From Patescibacteria group bacterium (GTDB taxonomy: Bacteria; Patescibacteriota; Minisyncoccia; Phycocordibacterales; SIBU01): a stretch of 5,082 bases of DNA. Under the pieces are notes generated by a model that had not been told where the DNA came from, did no database searches, and worked only from the letters and a program-made list of their open reading frames with translations. The DNA lies in contig JAGWZX010000051.1 in NCBI GenBank assembly GCA_018968805.1, positions 1 through 5,082 of the forward strand, read 5' to 3'. Positions 1 through 5,082 of this stretch are shown here, piece after piece; the stretch's first letter is position 1; every line of letters starts with the position of its first letter. Position numbers and translations under genes: made by a program.

Positions 1-667
1 CCGCTTCAGCCAAGCGCAAACGTTTCTTTTCCCGGGCGCGGATTGTTTTGTCAACATGCAAATTTTCCCGGACCTTGTTTTTAAAGTCGGTTACATCCTT
101 GAAGTCGCCAAGTTTTTTTACCAGCTCGTCTGAAAATTCCGGCAGCGCGCCGTCTTTACTGCCGGCAGTTTCATTATTTTCCTTGCCTCCGCCGCCGAGG
201 CTTTTCCTGATTTCCAGGAGAAAATCTTCCAATTCTTTATCGGTTACAATCGCATCCTCGGTCGGTTTCTTGTTTTCAGCCGAAGCGATTGCCTTGTAGT
301 CGGGCAGTTTCACTTCGCCCAACACAGAAAGCGTTATGTTAAATTGCAGCGGGTTATTGTCGGCAAGTTTTGTAATAGACACGCGGGGTTCACTCACCAG
401 ACGCAATTTTTTTTCTTTTATGATTTCCGGCAGCGCTTCCCGGACAGCCGCTTCCGTCGCTTCTTCAAGCACGGCGAATTCCCCGACTTTTTGTAAAGCG
501 ATTTTAGGCGGAACGTGGCCGGAACGGAAACCGGCTATGTCAATATGGGATGCTATATGGGTAAGCGCTTTTTCACGATACGTTCGAAGCGTTTCAAAAG
601 GAACCTCCGCGATAATTTGGAGTTCCGATTCGGGAAGTGTTTTTTCCGATACGATTTTGTAATTCAT
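1..667 (-). CDS. tig: Trigger factor lacking the PPIase domain (3' end beyond window)
   Basis: This is a ribosome-associated chaperone that binds nascent chains at the exit tunnel. The frame is open from ATG (665-667) to the left edge, giving 222 codons, so the C-terminus is missing. Residues 1 to about 115 are the ribosome-binding domain, with the ribosome-docking signature GFRSGHVP at residues 46-53 (family form GFRxGxxP). Residues 116-156 match the linker that leads to the isomerase domain (GEVKLPDY, then VTDKELEDFLLEIRKSL). In classical trigger factors an FKBP-type isomerase domain of about 95 residues follows. Here there is only a stretch of about 19 Gly/Asn/Lys-rich residues (156-174), and then LPEFSDELVKKLG (175-187), which matches the start of the C-terminal arm (LPELTAEFIKRFG in E. 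coli). The following basic helix fits that arm. The start is fixed by an in-frame stop seven codons upstream; there is no Shine-Dalgarno. It lies 14 nt after the 130-residue membrane-protein gene and is probably co-transcribed with it. The family call is secure, and the domain loss is read directly from the translation. Confidence 0.92.
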   Translation of the reverse strand, partial: MNYKIVSEKTLPESELQIIAEVPFETLRTYREKALTHIASHIDIAGFRSGHVPPKIALQKVGEFAVLEEATEAAVREALPEIIKEKKLRLVSEPRVSITKLADNNPLQFNITLSVLGEVKLPDYKAIASAENKKPTEDAIVTDKELEDFLLEIRKSLGGGGKENNETAGSKDGALPEFSDELVKKLGDFKDVTDFKNKVRENLHVDKTIRAREKKRLRLAEA

Positions 668-681
668 AAGAAGTGCATAGG

Positions 682-1074
682 TTATTTAATGAAAAATTTC
701 GGAGCCGGCGAAAGTACGATTGTACCGCGCAGTACGCCACCCCAGACGTAGAGGAAGGCAACGATGATGATGGCGCACAGGACGATCGCTCCGAACACAA
801 CCCAGAGTTTTTTTACTGATTGAGCCTTTATTTCCGGAGAGACCGGTACAAATGGTCTGGCGGAAGGCGTCGCGGGCGCGGTTTCTTTTGCCGAGGTTTC
901 TTTAACAGGCGGAGCGATCGGTTTTGCGTTCGGTATGGCAGTGATGTTTTTCAGTTCATCGAGCGGAGTTTTATTGATAAACTCTGCCGTGCTCAAAAAA
1001 GGAAACACCGGTTCGGCGGGCAACTCGGGAGTTGCGAGGGTGGTGTTGAGTAATTTTTCTCCCGATTCATTCAT
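682..1074 (-). CDS. Small single-pass membrane protein, unknown function
   Basis: I do not recognise the family of this 130-residue protein. Residues 1-45 are moderately acidic and may form short helices. Residues 46-82 are rich in Pro, Ala, Lys and Thr and look disordered. Residues 90-112 form one strong hydrophobic membrane segment (LWVVFGAIVLCAIIIVAFLY and on), and an 18-residue tail ending KFFIK follows. Lysines at 83, 88 and 89 just before the segment suggest that the N-terminus faces the cytoplasm and the short tail faces outside. There is no signal peptide and no cysteine pair. It lies between hppA (42 nt upstream) and tig (14 nt downstream) on the same strand, so it is probably in their operon. 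It is accepted as a real gene because it fills the gap neatly and has a coherent membrane topology. A role beside the pyrophosphatase or in protein export is possible but unsupported. An ATG four nt further upstream on the minus strand is not present, so the start at 1074 is the natural one; no Shine-Dalgarno precedes it. Confidence 0.75.
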   Translation of the reverse strand: MNESGEKLLNTTLATPELPAEPVFPFLSTAEFINKTPLDELKNITAIPNAKPIAPPVKETSAKETAPATPSARPFVPVSPEIKAQSVKKLWVVFGAIVLCAIIIVAFLYVWGGVLRGTIVLSPAPKFFIK

Positions 1075-1081
1075 TAGGTAA

Positions 1082-1087
1082 AGTATA
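1082..1087 (-). promoter_or_regulatory. Possible -10 box for a leaderless transcript
   Basis: On the minus strand the sequence reads TATACT, then seven bases, then the ATG of the 130-residue membrane-protein gene. A start site six to seven bases after a -10 box would fall on or next to the ATG, giving a leaderless mRNA. No recognisable -35 hexamer lies 16-18 bp upstream (the bases there read GCGTAT), and there is no TGn extension. This is therefore weak evidence, and read-through from hppA is an equally good explanation. Confidence 0.3.
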
Positions 1088-1116
1088 ACCCAGAAAATCG
1101 GCAGATACGCGGGTGT

Positions 1117-3111
1117 TTACGCAAGCAGTCTGACGAGAAGCAATGCCACGATGTTGAGAATTTTAATCATCGGGTTGATGGCCGGACCGGCCGTATCCTT
1201 GTACGGATCGCCAACCGTGTCCCCGGTGACAGCGGCCTTGTGAGCTTCGCTGCCTTTGCCGCCATGGTTGCCTTTCTCGATAAACTTCTTGGCGTTGTCC
1301 CACGCGCCTCCGCCTGAAGTCATGGAAATGGCGACGAAGAGGCCGGTAACGATGCTTCCGACCAGGAGGCCGCCGAGGGCGACCGGTCCTAAGATAAAGC
1401 CGACGAGAATGGGGGCGATGACCGGAATAAGCGCGGGCACGACCATCTCTTTGATGGCCGCTTGGGTGACAATGTCAACGGAGCGGGCGTAGTCGGGTTT
1501 GGCGGCTCCGGTCATAATACCTTTGATTTCGCGAAACTGCCTCCGCACTTCGGAAACAACCGCGCCGGCGGCAAGGCCGACCGACTCCATGGACAAAGCG
1601 GCGAAATAGTAAGGAAGCAGGCCGCCGAGGAAAAGACCGACGATAACGCGGGGATTTTCCAAGTTGAAAACGAGAGTTTTTCCGAACGCCGCGAATTCTT
1701 GGGTGTAAGAAGTGAATAGGACCAGGGCGGCCAGACCGGCCGAACCGATGGCGTAGCCCTTAGTGACCGCCTTGGTGGTATTGCCTACAGCGTCCAAGGC
1801 ATCGGTAATTTCGCGCACGCTGTCCGGCAGTTTCGCCATCTCAGCAATGCCGCCGGCGTTGTCGGTTATGGGTCCATAGGCGTCAATGGCCACGATAATG
1901 CCGGACATTGAAAGCATCGCCATGGCGGCTACGGCGATGCCGTATAGACCGGCGAAATGAAAACTCAAAAGAATACCGGAAACAATCGTAATGAGCGGCA
2001 AGGCGGTTGATTTAAGCGATACGGCCAAACCTTGGATGACATTGGTGCCGTGGCCGGATACGGATGCTTTGGCGATAGACTGCACCGGAGCATAGCGCGT
2101 GCTCGTGTAGTATTCAGTGATAATGACCAAAAGGCCGGTTACCGCAAGGCCGACCAAGCTGGAAAGATAAAGGTTCATGGTGCTGAAAACGCCATTACCG
2201 CCCATGAGCCAGATAGTTACGGGGTAAAAAGTAACGGCGGCGATAATACCCGCAGCGGCCAGGCCCTTATAGAGCGCGGTCATAATGTTGCCTGTCGCGC
2301 CCAGACGCACGAACCAAGTGCCGATGATGGAGGCAATGATAGCCATGCCGCCGAGCGCCAGCGGGTAGAGCAGTGCGGCGGGCCAAGATCCGAGGATAAG
2401 CGAGCCAAGAAGCATTGCCGCCACGGTTGTTACGGCGTATGTTTCAAACAGGTCGGCGGCCATGCCAGCGCAATCGCCGACGTTGTCGCCGACGTTATCG
2501 GCGATGACGGCGGGGTTGCGCGGGTCGTCTTCCGGAATGCCGGCTTCAACTTTGCCGACCAAATCGGCGCCGACGTCTGCGGCTTTGGTAAAAATGCCGC
2601 CGCCCAAACGCGCGAATACGGAAATGAGCGAAGCGCCGAAAGAAAGCCCGATGAGCGCCCGTACGTCGTGGGTCATGGCGTAAAAACCGGAAACGCCCAA
2701 AAGGGCGAGGCCGACGACGAGCAATCCAGTAACCGAACCGCCGTCGAAGGCCACGCGCAACGCGGAGGCCAGATTTTGTTTAGCCGCTTCAGCCGTGCGC
2801 ACGTTGGCGCGCACCGACACATTCATGCCGACGTAACCGGCCACCGCGGAGAACAAAGCTCCGACGATGAAACCGGCGCTCGTGGCGAAACCTAAGAAGT
2901 ACCACAGTATGATGAAAAGAATAATCGCGATGGGCGCAATGGTGCGGTACTGGCGATTGAGGTAAGCCTTGGCGCCCAAGGCGATGGCGTTGCTGACATC
3001 TTGCATAGGAGCCGTACCCGCCCCCTTTTTAAGAATGGACGAAATCAAAAAAATGCCGTAGACGATCGCTAGCACTGCGCTCCCAAGGGCAAATAGTATG
3101 GCGGTTTGCAT
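1117..3111 (-). CDS. hppA: K+-independent membrane-bound proton-translocating pyrophosphatase
   Basis: This enzyme hydrolyses cytoplasmic pyrophosphate and uses the energy to pump H+ across the membrane. The 664-residue length is normal for the prokaryotic family, and there are about 15-16 hydrophobic segments. The substrate-binding region is intact: [18 protein letters not shown] at residues 174-191, EDDPRNP at 194-200 and [12 protein letters not shown] at 205-216. [11 protein letters not shown] lies at 415-425, and the C-terminal catalytic block [18 protein letters not shown] at 630-647. GNTTKA at 443-448 has lysine where K+-dependent enzymes have alanine. In this family that lysine replaces the K+ requirement and goes with proton rather than sodium pumping. 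The neighbouring [15 protein letters not shown] resembles enzymes of the Rhodospirillum rubrum type. The start at 3111 gives the usual hydrophobic first helix. It has a strong promoter of its own and a leader of about 55 nt, and it is probably the first gene of an operon with the 130-residue membrane protein and tig. Product certainty is very high; ion specificity is inferred from the motif. Confidence 0.98.
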   Translation of the reverse strand: MQTAILFALGSAVLAIVYGIFLISSILKKGAGTAPMQDVSNAIALGAKAYLNRQYRTIAPIAIILFIILWYFLGFATSAGFIVGALFSAVAGYVGMNVSVRANVRTAEAAKQNLASALRVAFDGGSVTGLLVVGLALLGVSGFYAMTHDVRALIGLSFGASLISVFARLGGGIFTKAADVGADLVGKVEAGIPEDDPRNPAVIADNVGDNVGDCAGMAADLFETYAVTTVAAMLLGSLILGSWPAALLYPLALGGMAIIASIIGTWFVRLGATGNIMTALYKGLAAAGIIAAVTFYPVTIWLMGGNGVFSTMNLYLSSLVGLAVTGLLVIITEYYTSTRYAPVQSIAKASVSGHGTNVIQGLAVSLKSTALPLITIVSGILLSFHFAGLYGIAVAAMAMLSMSGIIVAIDAYGPITDNAGGIAEMAKLPDSVREITDALDAVGNTTKAVTKGYAIGSAGLAALVLFTSYTQEFAAFGKTLVFNLENPRVIVGLFLGGLLPYYFAALSMESVGLAAGAVVSEVRRQFREIKGIMTGAAKPDYARSVDIVTQAAIKEMVVPALIPVIAPILVGFILGPVALGGLLVGSIVTGLFVAISMTSGGGAWDNAKKFIEKGNHGGKGSEAHKAAVTGDTVGDPYKDTAGPAINPMIKILNIVALLLVRLLA

Positions 3112-3138
3112 AAAAACATTAATTTAGCTTGTAAATCA

Positions 3139-3153
3139 GGCCTTCATAAGGCC
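3139..3153 (-). other. Small hairpin in the hppA leader
   Basis: GGCCTT and AAGGCC form a perfect 6-bp stem around a 3-base loop, about 28 nt before the hppA start codon and inside the transcript predicted from the 3173-3201 promoter. No U-run follows it on the minus strand, so it is not a terminator. It might stabilise the 5' end of the mRNA or be incidental. Confidence 0.4.
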
Positions 3154-3172
3154 ACGGGCTTCGTAGTTGAGC

Positions 3173-3201
3173 ATCATAATATGGTGCGGTAAGTTTTTCA
3201 A
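3173..3201 (-). promoter_or_regulatory. sigma70-type promoter of hppA
   Basis: On the minus strand there is a -35 TTGAAA (3196-3201), a 17-bp spacer and a -10 TATGAT (3173-3178). Each hexamer matches consensus at five of six positions, and the spacing is ideal. Transcription would start near 3166, giving a leader of about 55 nt before hppA. The -35 box lies in the tail just beyond the nusA terminator stem, so the two units are packed end to start. It fits the strong terminator that would otherwise cut hppA off from nusA transcription. Confidence 0.75.
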
Positions 3202-3246
3202 GGAAAATTGAAAATCGCCCCGACCTTCAAGGTCGGGGCGATTTTC
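3202..3246 (-). terminator. Intrinsic terminator after nusA
   Basis: Directly after the nusA stop, an 18-base arm (3229-3246) and its exact complement (3210-3227) form a stem with a GC-rich core (CGCCCCGACC paired with GGTCGGGGCG). The practical loop is TTGAA. The A/T ends of the stem and the following AATTTTCC supply the A-tract and the U-rich tail on the minus strand. This is the clearest structural RNA signal in the window. It makes nusA a single-gene unit, or the last gene of its unit. Confidence 0.9.
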
Positions 3247-3248
3247 CT

Positions 3249-4460
3249 TCATCGGGTTTCCGTTTCCTCCGGGGTTTCTGCGGCGGATGTTTCTCCTTCC
3301 GCCGCAGGCCCATCTTCAATTTGTCCCTCGCGTTCTTCGCCGGCCACGGTTCCGCCAGTGCTTCTAATGTCAATCTTCCAGCCGGTAAGTTTGGCCGCCA
3401 AGCGAACATTTTGACCGCCTTTGCCGATCGCAAGCGATTGCTGGTCGCCCGCCACTTCGACGGTTGATTTATGGTCAGTGTCATCCAGGTCTACGGAAAG
3501 CACCTTGGCGGGGGAAAGAGCGTCTTCCACGAATTTTTTAGGATCTCCAGACCACTCTATGATGTCGATTTTTTCGCCGCCGAGTTCGCTCATGACAGTT
3601 GAAACGCGCACGCCGCGCTGGCCAACCAAAGAGCCTACGGGATCAATGTGCGGGTCATGAGAAATCACGGCCACTTTGGTGCGAGAACCGGCTTCGCGAG
3701 CGACGGCCTTTATTTCCACGGTGCCGGAGGCGATTTCCGGCGCTTCCATTTTTAAGAGTTCTTCCAGGAATTTCGGGTGGGAGCGCGATAATTTGAGGAA
3801 AATGCCGCGGGGTGTTTCTTCGACGCGGTAAAGATAGGCGCGGATGCGCTCGCCTTGGCGGTAGTGTTCCCCGGGAATCTGCTCTTCAAATGGCAAAATG
3901 CCGGTAGTGCGTCCCATGTCCACGAAAATATTGCCGCGTTCAATGCGCTGGACTGAACCGGTTACGATCTCGCCCTCGCGTTTGCCGTATTCGCCCATGA
4001 CCGATATTTTTTCCGCTTCGCGAATCTTCTGAATGATGACTTGTTTGGCCGTTTGGGCGGCAATGCGGCCGTAATCGCCTTTCATTTCCAAAGGAAACAC
4101 GATTTCATCTTCCGCCACCGCGTCCCTCTTTATCTTCTTGGCGTCGTCGAGCATTATATGGTGCTCGGGATTGAAGAAAATACGTTCATCGTTTTGATCA
4201 CGTTCCGGCATCGGCGATTCGGGATCGTTTGGCGGCACGATGACATGAGACTCGTCAACTACCACTTTCACTTGGAAAAATTCAGTTTTGCCCGTGGCGA
4301 TGTCGAATTTAGCACGCACAATCTGGCCCTTTTTTCCGTACTCTTTTTTGTAGGCGGTCGCCAAAGCCGCCTCAATGGCTTCTATGATTTTTTCGCGAGG
4401 AATGCCGCGTTCCTCTTCGAGCTGGTCAAGCACGGAATTGATGACTTTCAGATCAAACAT
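3249..4460 (-). CDS. nusA: Transcription termination/antitermination factor NusA
   Basis: NusA binds RNA polymerase and nascent RNA, promoting pausing, termination and antitermination. The protein is 403 residues. Residues 1 to about 155 are the polymerase-binding N-terminal domain, starting MFDLKVINSVLDQLEEERGI with the family-typical AAYKKEYG-like helix (AATAYKKEYGKK variant near 33-44). Residues 159-225 are the S1 domain. Residues 227 to about 320 are KH1, with HPKFLEELLKMEAPEI, IKAVAREAGSRTKVAV, DPVGSLVGQRG and LSPAKV. Residues 330-366 are KH2, with QSLAIGKGGQNVRLAAKLTG. Residues 367-403 are an acidic, Ala/Gly/Thr/Glu-rich tail that looks disordered and takes the place of the acidic repeats of E. 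coli NusA. A charged loop of about 30 residues (77-106, containing PERDQNDERIFFNPEHH) interrupts the N-terminal domain. The usual neighbours rimP and infB are absent: a divergent gene lies upstream and a terminator downstream. It is driven by its own promoter through a long structured leader. No Shine-Dalgarno precedes the ATG. The family is certain. Confidence 0.98.
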   Translation of the reverse strand: MFDLKVINSVLDQLEEERGIPREKIIEAIEAALATAYKKEYGKKGQIVRAKFDIATGKTEFFQVKVVVDESHVIVPPNDPESPMPERDQNDERIFFNPEHHIMLDDAKKIKRDAVAEDEIVFPLEMKGDYGRIAAQTAKQVIIQKIREAEKISVMGEYGKREGEIVTGSVQRIERGNIFVDMGRTTGILPFEEQIPGEHYRQGERIRAYLYRVEETPRGIFLKLSRSHPKFLEELLKMEAPEIASGTVEIKAVAREAGSRTKVAVISHDPHIDPVGSLVGQRGVRVSTVMSELGGEKIDIIEWSGDPKKFVEDALSPAKVLSVDLDDTDHKSTVEVAGDQQSLAIGKGGQNVRLAAKLTGWKIDIRSTGGTVAGEEREGQIEDGPAAEGETSAAETPEETETR

Positions 4461-4494
4461 AATGGTTTTTTAGCAATTAAACTTATCAGATGTG

Positions 4495-4524
4495 TAGCCG
4501 TTTTTCTAAAAAGCCAGCCGGCTA
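4495..4524 (-). other. Second stem-loop in the nusA leader
   Basis: On the minus strand TAGCCG (4519-4524) can pair with CGGCTA (4495-4500). The enclosed bases can pair further as TTTT with AAAA. It lies 35 nt before the nusA start codon, between the terminator-like hairpin and the gene. Within it AGCC-GGCT-GGCT followed by five T residues offers a weaker alternative hairpin. Pairing is exact by eye, but its role is unknown. Confidence 0.4.
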
Positions 4525-4537
4525 ACAAGGTCTCTTT

Positions 4538-4568
4538 AAAAATAAAAGTTCGCTCGCTGGCGAACCTT
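4538..4568 (-). promoter_or_regulatory. Terminator-like hairpin in the nusA leader (possible attenuator)
   Basis: On the minus strand GTTCGC (4560-4565) pairs with GCGAAC (4548-4553) around a 6-base loop. The stem extends outward by one G-U and two A-U pairs, and TTTTATTTTT (4538-4547) follows immediately. This is the layout of an intrinsic terminator. It lies only a few bases after the predicted nusA transcription start and about 80 nt before the gene, so it could stop transcripts early. Alternative pairing exists: CAAGGT (4564-4569) is exactly complementary to ACCTTG (4526-4531) and would compete for the foot of the stem. NusA is itself a termination factor, so self-control through this hairpin is a natural hypothesis but is not shown here. 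Confidence 0.5.
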
Positions 4569-4577
4569 GACAATGAG

Positions 4578-4606
4578 AGTTTATCAAAGACCGCGGCCGT
4601 TGTCAA
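4578..4606 (-). promoter_or_regulatory. sigma70-type promoter of nusA
   Basis: On the minus strand there is a perfect -35 TTGACA (4601-4606), a 17-bp spacer and a -10 TAAACT (4578-4583), preceded by TGA as an extended -10. Transcription should start near 4571, giving a leader of about 110 nt for nusA. It is divergent from the promoter at 4635-4665, with the two -35 boxes about 28 bp apart. Confidence 0.75.
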
Positions 4607-4634
4607 ATCGTGAATTTGTTATCAACACCTTATC

Positions 4635-4665
4635 TTGTCCGCAAGACGGTTTTTTGCGATATAAT
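4635..4665 (+). promoter_or_regulatory. Promoter of the plus-strand small-protein operon
   Basis: A perfect -10 TATAAT lies at 4660-4665. The best -35 is TTGTCC (4635-4640) with a long 19-bp spacer. AT-rich sequence lies upstream. Transcription would start near 4671-4673, so an ATG at 4669 is too close to be used and the start at 4684 is preferred, with a leader of only about 12 nt. Confidence 0.6.
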
Positions 4666-4683
4666 TTGATGGTTCCCATTAAA

Positions 4684-4968
4684 ATGAAAATGTCAGAGCG
4701 AAGGGGCATACTCGTCTTTGCGCTAGTCGTTGTCGCCGTAGCTTTAGGCGTCGTCGCGTTTTCAAAATTGACCGGATCCACCCAGAAAGCGATTGATCCG
4801 ATTGCCGCCAGGAAGCAGGAAGTTCTCGCTCTTATCGGAGGCGGCGCGCCTTTGACGCCGGAACACCGAAACATTCTTTATCGCGATTTGAGCGGCAAGC
4901 AAGCAGAAGAATACAATTTCACCTCCTCGGAGAAAGCGGCGATTATTGAATCTTTGAATAAACAATGA
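4684..4968 (+). CDS. Small membrane-anchored protein, unknown function
   Basis: This protein has 94 residues from the chosen ATG; another ATG at 4690 would shorten it by two. A short basic N-terminus (MKMSERRG) precedes one hydrophobic segment at about residues 8-26 (ILVFALVVVAVALGVVAFS). This points to an N-in membrane anchor with the remaining roughly 68 residues outside the cytoplasm. That part is soluble and helix-rich. It contains GGGAPLTPEHRNILYRDLSG followed by KQAEEYNFTSSEKAAIIESL, two helices joined by a turn. I cannot name a family. Longer starts at 4567, 4573 and 4669 exist in frame but are rejected because the TATAAT box lies inside or beside them. It has no Shine-Dalgarno. It is followed after 4 nt by another exported protein, so the two probably form an envelope-related operon. 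Confidence 0.75.
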   Translation: MKMSERRGILVFALVVVAVALGVVAFSKLTGSTQKAIDPIAARKQEVLALIGGGAPLTPEHRNILYRDLSGKQAEEYNFTSSEKAAIIESLNKQ

Positions 4969-4972
4969 AACC

Positions 4973-5082
4973 ATGGAGCGTGAATTTTTTAAAAATCTGA
5001 TTTTAAAGATCGCCAGCCTCGCCTTTGTAGCCGCCGCGGTGTTTGCGGCCGGTGCGCCCGCGGCGACCGCCGCGGGCGCACC
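4973..5082 (+). CDS. N-terminus of a secreted protein (runs off right edge)
   Basis: Only 36 complete codons are visible. They form a classic Sec-type signal peptide: a basic n-region (MEREFFKNLILK, with Lys at 7 and 12), then a hydrophobic alanine-rich core at about residues 13-26 (IASLAFVAAAVFAA), then a Gly/Ala/Pro-rich stretch. ATA at 31-33 is one possible AxA-like cleavage site. There is no lipobox cysteine in the visible part. The gene starts 4 nt after the stop of the 94-residue gene, implying co-transcription. The mature protein is outside the window, so no function can be given. The last 32 bases form a perfect inverted repeat, so the final residues might be affected by an assembly fault. 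Confidence 0.65.
   Translation, partial: MEREFFKNLILKIASLAFVAAAVFAAGAPAATAAGA
5051..5082. repeat. Perfect 15-bp inverted repeat at the window end
   Basis: Bases 5051-5065 and 5068-5082 are exact reverse complements separated by only two bases (AC), and almost all pairs are G-C. The repeat lies inside the open frame of the signal-peptide gene and ends exactly at the last base of the window. It has no T-tract. It may be a natural GC-rich hairpin or a place where assembly stopped or folded back. Confidence 0.85.

Noticed and set aside
48..662. Two plus-strand frames of 83 and 108 codons opposite tig
   Set aside because: They are serine-rich shadows of trigger factor codons. The minus-strand frame carries the conserved GFRxGxxP motif and is clearly the real one.
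2032..2895. A 287-codon open frame on the plus strand inside hppA
   Set aside because: It lies wholly antisense to the well-conserved pyrophosphatase, and its translation is a charge-rich, low-hydrophobicity mirror typical of antisense shadow frames. It matches no family I know.
3142..3174. A 12-codon frame (MLNYEARGLMKA) before hppA as a leader peptide
   Set aside because: Its ATG overlaps the -10 box of the predicted promoter, so it would not be in the transcript.
4041..4613. A 190-codon plus-strand frame opposite the start of nusA
   Set aside because: It is antisense to certain NusA coding sequence, crosses the nusA promoter and has no promoter or recognisable motif of its own.
4619..4627. 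TTATCAACA, one mismatch from a DnaA box
   Set aside because: It is a single near-match in an AT-rich intergenic region without clustering or an AT-rich unwinding element, and there are no replication genes nearby. Chance is sufficient.
4567..4683. A longer N-terminus for the 94-residue protein (starts at 4567 or 4573)
   Set aside because: The TATAAT promoter box lies inside this stretch, and the encoded residues do not resemble a signal or domain.
4584..4874. A 96-codon minus-strand frame opposite the 94-residue membrane protein
   Set aside because: It covers the promoter region and lacks coherent features. The plus-strand frame has a membrane anchor and a promoter.
1..5082. Search for CRISPR arrays, tRNA, rRNA, insertion sequences and toxin-antitoxin or defence genes
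   Set aside because: No regularly spaced repeats, cloverleaf or rRNA sequence, transposase motifs or small toxin-like pairs were found. Coding sequence accounts for nearly all of the window.

Overview
The window looks like a chromosomal piece from a bacterium with compact genes, most probably a member of the Candidate Phyla Radiation (Patescibacteria). This rests on gene content rather than any marker RNA. It has a trigger factor that goes straight from its linker to the C-terminal chaperone arm with no peptidyl-prolyl isomerase domain. It has a NusA with an extra charged loop in its N-terminal domain that sits outside the usual rimP-nusA-infB cluster. It also carries small membrane-anchored proteins of no known family. 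None of the six gene starts has a convincing Shine-Dalgarno sequence. The lineage call is inference.

Layout: four genes lie on the minus strand and read from right to left. nusA (3249-4460) has its own promoter, a long structured leader of about 110 nt, and a strong intrinsic terminator directly after its stop codon. Next comes hppA (1117-3111), a K+-independent membrane proton-pumping pyrophosphatase driven by a near-consensus sigma70-type promoter (3173-3201). Downstream of hppA are a 130-residue single-pass membrane protein (682-1074) and then tig (trigger factor, from 667 off the left edge). These three are spaced 42 and 14 nt apart with no visible terminator between them, so they may be one operon, possibly with an extra leaderless promoter before the 130-residue gene.

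On the plus strand, divergent from nusA, are two small genes. One encodes a membrane-anchored protein of about 94 residues (4684-4968) behind a perfect TATAAT box. Four nt later comes the start of a protein with a signal peptide (4973 to the right edge). The window ends exactly at the end of a perfect 15-bp inverted repeat, which may mark an assembly break.

Together the genes cover transcription elongation and termination (NusA), energy conservation at the membrane (pyrophosphatase), co-translational folding (trigger factor) and the cell envelope (small exported proteins). I see no mobile element, CRISPR array, tRNA, rRNA or defence locus. I did not find a clearly new multi-gene system. The points most worth checking are the reduced trigger factor, the possible attenuator in the nusA leader, and the absence of Shine-Dalgarno sequences.
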